This document shows positions 1-7,000 of a stretch of 21,191 nt of DNA, piece by piece; position 1 is the stretch's first letter, and each line of letters opens with the position of its first letter. The notes below the pieces were generated by a model. It had not been told where the DNA came from. It saw only the letters and a program-made list of their open reading frames with translations, and made no database searches. The position numbers and the translations under genes were made by a program. The stretch is taken from positions 1 to 21,191 of IMG/VR virus record IMGVR_UViG_3300001419_000070; one strand, written 5' to 3'. The DNA is from a virus.

Positions 1-668
1 TTTTGCGATATGTAGTCATCTGTCCAATCATACTCAACACCATTTATTTGTGAAATTTTATCAAGTGCTCCTGAAATATTTTTTATGTTTTCCTTGAGCC
101 TTTCATCCGATGAGTAGAACGAAGTGATTGAGTTAGTTGCTCTTATTTCTCCCGTTGTTGAGGAAGCAGCAGTGCCAACTCCAATGCTATCCGATCTTGT
201 AGCACCCATTGTTAGTAATCCTGTGCTTGGGTTGTATGTTAATCCACTGTCCTGTTTTGCTGCTACTAGTGCTCCGGTCGTTGTGTCAGCAAAATAAAGT
301 AAAAAATCTGTGTTACTGCTAGTATCGCTGGTAATTGTTGCACCAGCAGGGGCAAAACTTAATATTCCTGCACCATCACTTACTAGTGCATATCCACTTA
401 CGGCACTGTCAGCATTAGGTAGAGTCCATGTAACGTTTGATGCAACTGTTGACGCTGCCTTGAAAGCAACATAGTTTGAAGAATCAGAATCTGCAAAGCG
501 TAGATCACCAGAGTCATTAATTTGTTGATTGCCCTTGATTTCAAATATACCAGTTCCGCGTGGATCTATAGTGATATTATCGTTTTCACTCGCTGTAATA
601 GTCGTATCTTGGGCACTTAATCCTGCTAGTGCTGTTGGTGCTACACCGCCGTGTTGTTTTCTTGCCAT
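1..668 (-). CDS. Fibre-like protein with C-terminal S74 chaperone domain (3' end cut by window)
   Basis: The gene starts at ATG 668 (protein begins MARKQHGGVAPTAL), 8-10 bases after AGGA, and 222 residues are readable before the left edge cuts it. Residues 1-180 are a Ser/Thr/Gly-rich beta-type fibre segment (for example GLTYNPSTGLLTMG, about 142-155). At 186-195 it reads SSDERLKENI, the hallmark opening of the peptidase S74 intramolecular chaperone domain. In the endosialidase family the Ser of S-D-x-x-x-K and the Lys five residues later form the self-cleavage dyad; both are here, as Ser187 (bases 108-110) and Lys192 (bases 93-95), followed by a typical GVEYDW continuation. Known role of the family: the domain assists trimeric beta-fibre folding and then cuts itself off. 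By inference this is a trimeric virion fibre or tip protein. The remainder of the S74 domain should lie just outside the window. Confidence 0.85.
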   Translation of the reverse strand, partial: MARKQHGGVAPTALAGLSAQDTTITASENDNITIDPRGTGIFEIKGNQQINDSGDLRFADSDSSNYVAFKAASTVASNVTWTLPNADSAVSGYALVSDGAGILSFAPAGATITSDTSSNTDFLLYFADTTTGALVAAKQDSGLTYNPSTGLLTMGATRSDSIGVGTAASSTTGEIRATNSITSFYSSDERLKENIKNISGALDKISQINGVEYDWTDDYISQ

Positions 669-690
669 ATCTCTAGTTTCCTATGATCCC

Positions 691-1020
691 TTATGTTGTA
701 GATGTTTCAATACCATAGCATACCGCTGATATACCCGTGTCACTTGCGTATACTGATACAATTTTACCTGTATCTAAAACTATCCCTGTTCTCTCCAAAA
801 CACCGTTTCCGGAAATACTTACATCATATTCGATGAATTCGCTGTTATTTGGAGCACTTGGAGGGGTAGTTCCTGTGACCGCTATTCTAACATTTACCGC
901 TGTTGAACCCCTGTTAAGAATATTTACAGTTACCACAGAAAATGTATCTGCAGGAACCGTATACAACGCAGTATATGTCGTTGCTGATAGATCTTGGACT
1001 CCTAATCTTCCTGTTGCCAT
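691..1020 (-). CDS. Small beta-rich virion protein (109 aa)
   Basis: Starts at ATG 1020 with GGAG about 9 bases upstream. The 109-residue product has no signal peptide, membrane segment or catalytic motif. It reads as alternating short hydrophobic strands: MATGRLGVQDL, then TALYTVPA near 17-24, VVTVNILNRG near 29-38, and a C-terminal GIVLDTGKIVSVYAS stretch. This pattern, with a VPA turn and an L-x-x-G-D/K-x-V-x-V strand near the end, recurs in the 110-residue product at 14805-15137 and the 122-residue product at 18443-18811. I infer a small immunoglobulin-like or jelly-roll sandwich that decorates or joins fibre or baseplate parts. It lies between the 2577-residue adhesin and the S74 fibre gene, 22 bases from each. 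The exact role is unknown. Confidence 0.8.
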   Translation of the reverse strand: MATGRLGVQDLSATTYTALYTVPADTFSVVTVNILNRGSTAVNVRIAVTGTTPPSAPNNSEFIEYDVSISGNGVLERTGIVLDTGKIVSVYASDTGISAVCYGIETSTT

Positions 1021-1039
1021 TTTAATTGTTCTCCATAGT

Positions 1040-1046
1040 TATTTAT
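1040..1046 (-). promoter_or_regulatory. Late-promoter-like box ATAAATA before the 109-aa gene
   Basis: The minus strand reads CATAAATAACTATGGAGAAC just before the ATG at 1020. It matches the core of T4-type late promoters (TATAAATA). The stop codon of the 2577-residue gene lies inside the box. A start 6-8 bases downstream would leave a very short leader that still keeps the GGAG ribosome site. Inferred from the consensus only. Confidence 0.4.
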
Positions 1047-4000
1047 GTCAAAAAGTAGTTAAACGCTATTGGAAGACCAGTAATGCCTCCCTTGAAGTTC
1101 ATCTTAGCATTGACATTGATTGTTGCGCCTGTTGTTGTTGTAATCTGGTTGGAATTAATGAATATAAATCCAGCCGTAACACTATTTACGTTTAGCGACG
1201 CACCACCACCACCAATTTGTGAACTGATGTATGCCTTAATTGCTCTCTGGGTAGGTACAATGCTATCCGAATCAGCAGTAAAGAATGGATCTGTACTAAA
1301 TTCCGTAATACTTGCGGAATTTCCGCCCAATGTAACTTCACCTAATGAAAGTTCCTGTAAACCAGAAATGTTAAACGCATCAGCATTAAGTGTAGCAACA
1401 CCAGTTGACTGTTCAATGCTGAATAAATCACCTACTCTAAAGTTACCATCCTGGTCTGTTGATGTAAAGAACACTCTACCACCATTTGATTCCTTTGTTT
1501 CGTTTGCCTGATTTGGAATCTGTGTTGGAATTCCTGGATAATTTGTTTCGGTAAAACTACCGGTTCCAATATCAAGGAAGTCGTGTCCTGTCAATCTAAC
1601 CTGAGAGTAACGTATTCTACTTGTTATTGTTGTGCCATCAGGTGGGCTATCAAACACCGTTACGTCTGGTGATACCTGCAAGAATGCAGTGTATGCACCA
1701 TCATACTCACCAAGGAATGTTAATACCTGTACCAGTTTAAATACTCTATTCGGTAAGTGACTAAACACTACATTTGATCCAACGGCTGGTCTTTTTGTTA
1801 ATCTTCTCACGGCAATAAATTGTCCGCTCTGGAAGAAATCAGCGTATCCATCCCCACTGTCTATATCAGCACTGGCACTATCAAATGCACTTCCTCTATT
1901 TACGAATGATGGATTAGCCAATACGCCATTTCCTGTTCTAACGCTTGTTGGTGCCTCAAATGTATTGTTAGGATCCGTAATTGTTATCGTTGGTGCGCCT
2001 CCGGTATACCCTGATCCAGGTTCAGTAAGTCTAATTGCAAAGATTTTTTCATCTGCAACAAAAGCTCGTGCTTCTGTCGTAGCACCTGTTCTTGTATCAC
2101 TAGCAATGTTTACGGATGTTCTACCTATTGAAACAAATCTACCAACTTGATCCGGATTACCAAACGCACTTGCTTGGAATCCGTTTGCCGCTGTGCTCAT
2201 TGTTCTAGCAGTCCATGTAATACCATCCGGTGATGTTGCACCGTTGTTAGTTGCGCTCACTGCAAGGAATACACCCTGTCCATATTCAACATGCTGCCAA
2301 GCCTGTGTTGATGGTAAAGTGGTCTCAGTCCAGTTAGCACCTCCGTTGATTGAGTAGGCTGCTAATGTTCCGTTTGAGGAAGATACAGCAACGAATCTAT
2401 TGTTACCCCATGTAACGCTGCCCCACTGTGAAGAACTTAAACCAGTTCCAGCGGTCCAGTTATCGCCATCATCTGCTGAATATGCTACAGCATTTGTGTT
2501 GGATACTGCTATCCAAACACCTCCGCCGTATGCAACATCTACCCAAGTAGTAGAACTTGGAAGATTTGCTGTGGTTGCTGACCAAGTAACGCCACCATCT
2601 GTTGTGATTGCTGCTTGGTTAGAGCCAGATTTTACTGCCATCCACTTGCCATCACCGTAGCCTAATCCTGTCCATGAACCAGTTGAAGGCAAATTACCTC
2701 CTGCTGTCCATGTTGCGCCGCCATCTTCTGAGAACGCAGTATCATCAACTCCCGCTCCTCCCGCTATGGCAATTATTCTTGCTGCGTTTGGTTTTGCGGT
2801 TCCTGCCGTGCTAGTAAATGATCCAGCACCCGTTGCAACGAATGTTGTTCCTGCAACAATTGAGCTTGAACCAAAGGTTAACCATGGTGAATCACCCGTT
2901 GTTACAATCGTATATGATCTTCCAGTTACAAAATTTCCAGCAGTTTCTATTGCTGTTAATCTACCTCCGGCTATGGCTGTCCATGTTGTTGATACAGGAA
3001 GTGTAGTAACCGCAGTCCATGAATCTGCATCATCACTATAATTTACCGTGTTACCTGAAGCACTCGGAAGTGCCACAAAGTAACCACCGTGTCCTACACC
3101 TTCAAAGTCAAATGCCTGTATTTCACCGTTGCTAGAGTTTACGGCTGTGATAGTTATAACAATGTCATTTGTGGTATTATTTCCATTTAAATTAGATCCT
3201 TGTATAGTAATTGTATCTAATCTTGCATAACCAGTACCACCCTGATCCAATCTAACAAGGTATTTTGTGCCTTTCTTTGTAATATCAAACGTTGCACCAG
3301 TTCCTGAACCACTAGTTGAATCCTGTGTTGTATTTTCAAAACTCTCATACACTCCACTGTATGTTACATCGCTCCATGTAGTGGTCGTAGAAAGTGTTTT
3401 TGCATCTGAACTATAAGGAGGAGCAGTGAATGAAATTCTCGGTTCGATTGTGTATGTTGTTGATGCATCCGGAGAAACAATTGTAGTTCCTGCAACAATG
3501 TGATCCCATCCACTAGAACCATCTGATTCCTTAATAACAGTAGCAATCTTAGTTCCTGAATTGTATGTATTAATAATACCATACTGTCCAACCCCAGTTC
3601 CTCCAGTTAGATAAACTTTCATTCCTGGATATGCACTTGAAGTGTTTGCGTCTGTTGCAGCAATAGTAATTTGGGTAGCAGTTCCTCCTTGTGCTGTGTT
3701 TGATGATGTAACATAGCCAAAGCCGCCAAAATTACCATCTGCTTCTGGTGCAGTTGTTGAATCGTCAACATTGTCAAGCAATCTTACATTAAATACTGCA
3801 TCATCACGGAATTCCTTGTCCTGTTCCGCAACAAATCCACTTCCTGGACCAAACACACTAAACACTGCTTCTGTGTATTCTATACCAGCATTGTCATATT
3901 CAAATTGATATATTTCCTGAGCATTGTCAGTGAACACACTTCCCACAGTTGCTTCATATTGGAATTTATTATCTACTGTACCAGTACCAGGTGTTTCGGT

Positions 4001-7000
4001 TGAATCAAACCCTTCAGCAACAGAACCAAAGTCACCGTATGAGTTGTTACCGTTGGTTCCTCTAATTCTTCCACCTTCTGTTGCCAGATAACCAATGTGT
4101 GAGTAGTATGTAAACACTGATACAAGCTCTGCTCTACCGTTGTTTGCTACCCAAGCGCCGATACCATCACTAATAACCTGTGTAAAGTCATTTGATACGA
4201 TCGAATCGTTACCGCCATTGTGTAGTGCACCGTCAATTTTTTGACCTATTGCAGCATTACCAAATGTGGTATTGTTCTGTACGTATGGTGAACGTGCAAT
4301 AATCCATGTTCTAAAGTCATCTGGTCCCCAACCTGGATCCAACGAACAGTATGCACCCGCTGAAACTCTTGAAGTTCCGTATTCGTTTTCAGGTAATAGA
4401 TCACCGTTCAATCCGTCCATAGTCTGGTTTCTAATACCCGTTCCGTTTCTTAAGTAGTAGAAATCTTCTTCCTGTGAACCAAGCACTGCATTTGCATAGT
4501 ATCTTGCTACGTATCTTGATCTATAGTTTGAAGTCCATTGCAGATCCCATTTGAGAGCATCGATATATGTGTCAACGTCTCTAGCACATAATGCTTCATT
4601 ATAAACAAGTTCAACACCCATGCTTCCGCTTGCAGTTGTTAATGTAACTGCACTGGTAGCATATCTAGTGGTACCTATTTTGAAAGTGGTTGAACTTACA
4701 ACATCCTGCACATAATAAGTTGTATCCGCTGTAATTCCACCAAACGTTGTACCTGTGAATTTAATTGCTGCATTTCTAACTAACCAACTAGTGTCTGCAA
4801 TTGTGATCACATCAGTTGAGGCAGTGGTATCTGTTGCTGTGTCCTTAAAAGTGTCATCGATGTATGCTGCTAGTTCAGCCTTAATGAATGCTCTATTTTC
4901 CTCAAGTTTTAACCTTGCCCAATCTCTTACACGCAGTTCAGTTTGACACACCTCACCTTCATCAGTTGCACTGAAGAATATAGTGTCAAGTTTATCCATT
5001 AGTAATGCTAATCTCGCTGCGGCCGTTGCATCACTGTTTAAGTAAGTTGCAGTATCGCCAGCAATAGTTTGTGCCAAATACAGATAAGCAGCTCTAGTTG
5101 CTGCTTTCTGTCCCAGGGTGTATACATCGCTTGCTGTGCTTCTTAGATATGATAGTGCAGCAATATGTGTAGCAAAGTTCGTTGCATCACTGTTAGCAGC
5201 GGCATTTCCTAGCATGAAGTCAAACATGACCGCTTCTAGTATCAGTCTGGTGTCTCTCTTACACTTTGCATCATTATATGTTAAATTTGGATAATTGGTT
5301 GAAAGATAAGTATCTACCAATGTAACCAACGCTTCCTGCTGTGCATCAAGAGTTTCTGCAGCGGTAATCAATGCAGTTGTTGATGATACAGCATTCGTAA
5401 CTGCTGGATAATCTTCCTTAAATGCTGGTATGCTTAATCCACTTCCGTCAACAAGCGTAAATGTTGATCCGCCGAATGTTTCACTTATCGTAAAAGTGTT
5501 AGCAGCAGGTGTTGATATAATCCAGTATTTTGTATCTGTTACTAAATTCTTGTCTGTTTCCAAAGGAATAATTGCATCCCCAACCTGTAATCCATGATTA
5601 GCAGTCGTTGTTACCACATTTGAAGCAATTGTTGAAATAGTAACGTTAGGTAAATCAGCACCAGTCGAATCGCCAGCCAGTGTGTTTAATACTATTTGAA
5701 AATTGTCCTCAACAAAAGTTGCTGCTGTTGCTCCAGCATCTGCATTTTTGTACTGCGGTATTCCTACCTGTAATGCACTTACTGTGCTGTTTCTTGTTAC
5801 AGAGCTGAGTATTGTTTTTAAATATCCATATGCAGCAATTGTTTGTGCTACTGTTGCTTCTGATAAAGCTCTAACACTGCTTGTTCCATCCCAATATGCC
5901 TTTGCAGCATTTAGAGTCTGATAAAATCCGCCATATGTTAGATCATAACTTAGTGCATCAACAATATATCCAACATCCTGTCTACATTTTGTCTTACTGT
6001 ATTTCAAATCAGGATAGTTGTTCGTAATGTATTGGATTACTTCTTCCTGGAAGAATTTTTTATTTTCTGTTATATTCTTTCTTGCAGTTCCATAACCTGC
6101 CAGATATGAACTATTGTACCCAACCGGATCAGTCAAATTAGTAGTATGTTTTGTTCCAAGCCTAAAGTCAACCTGTTCCTTCATTACATCAACTAATTTG
6201 CTTGTTAATGCAGGAGTATCCGCGTCATCAGCCACAGGCCATGTTTGATCCTGTGCTGTTGTATTTCCAGTTGACGGTGTAATAGATGTTCCTGAAACTA
6301 CATTATCAATAATACCACTTAGGTGCTTGAACGTATCAACAGTGTAGAAAGAATCACTTATATCTGTATTTCTATCTGATGCTGCTGCTGCTCTTACATT
6401 CGTAGAACGAACTTCGTCACCGAGAATACAAGTTTCTGCTGGAACAATAATAGGAAGAACTTCCTTGTACTGTCCTGCACTTACCTTAATTAATACATTA
6501 GGAACTACTCTTTCTGGAATAGCACTTGTATCTCCTGCGGTAATTGTATCTGTTACAATGCCCAATAATGAAGTAATTGTTGCATAAACTCCAGTTTCTG
6601 TTGTGTAATCTGTGTCAATGTATTGTGCTGCAACTGCTGTACTGTCACTTGCATCTTGATATGCTACTGCTGGTGCTTCATTGTCTAAAACATTACCTAT
6701 GATTGTTAGCAGATAAGCGTATGCTGCTACTGATTGTTGAGCTTCATTGTTTAAACCCGACCCATAAACTCTGTCTTCAGATGCATCTGAAAATTCTCCA
6801 TCCGCACTAAATCCTTGAACAAATGAAAGTGCTGCTGCTCTAGTTTTTAGATTTCCGCCATGGCCTATATCCCAAATTAATCTGTCGATGATGAATCCAA
6901 CATCTCTTTCACATTTGTATTCATCATAATCAAAGCCTATCCAGATAGGATCAGTTCCGCTGGAAATCTGTGCTTCAATCCAACTTGAAGTTTCTCGCTG

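Noticed and set aside
737-1195. Plus-strand open frame of 152 codons
   Set aside because: It overlaps two minus-strand genes with good ribosome sites, is full of Cys and low-quality composition in its second half, and has no site before its start. All plus-strand frames here are shadows of this kind.
2102-3094. Photosystem II assembly factor (Ycf48-like) auxiliary gene
   Set aside because: Asp-box repeats give such hits, but here they are one region within a giant virion protein that has an identical arrangement in its paralogue.
3364-3591. Minus-strand open frame of 75 codons within the 2577-residue gene
   Set aside because: Leucine-rich out-of-frame reading of a gene whose own frame carries recognisable modules; no ribosome site.
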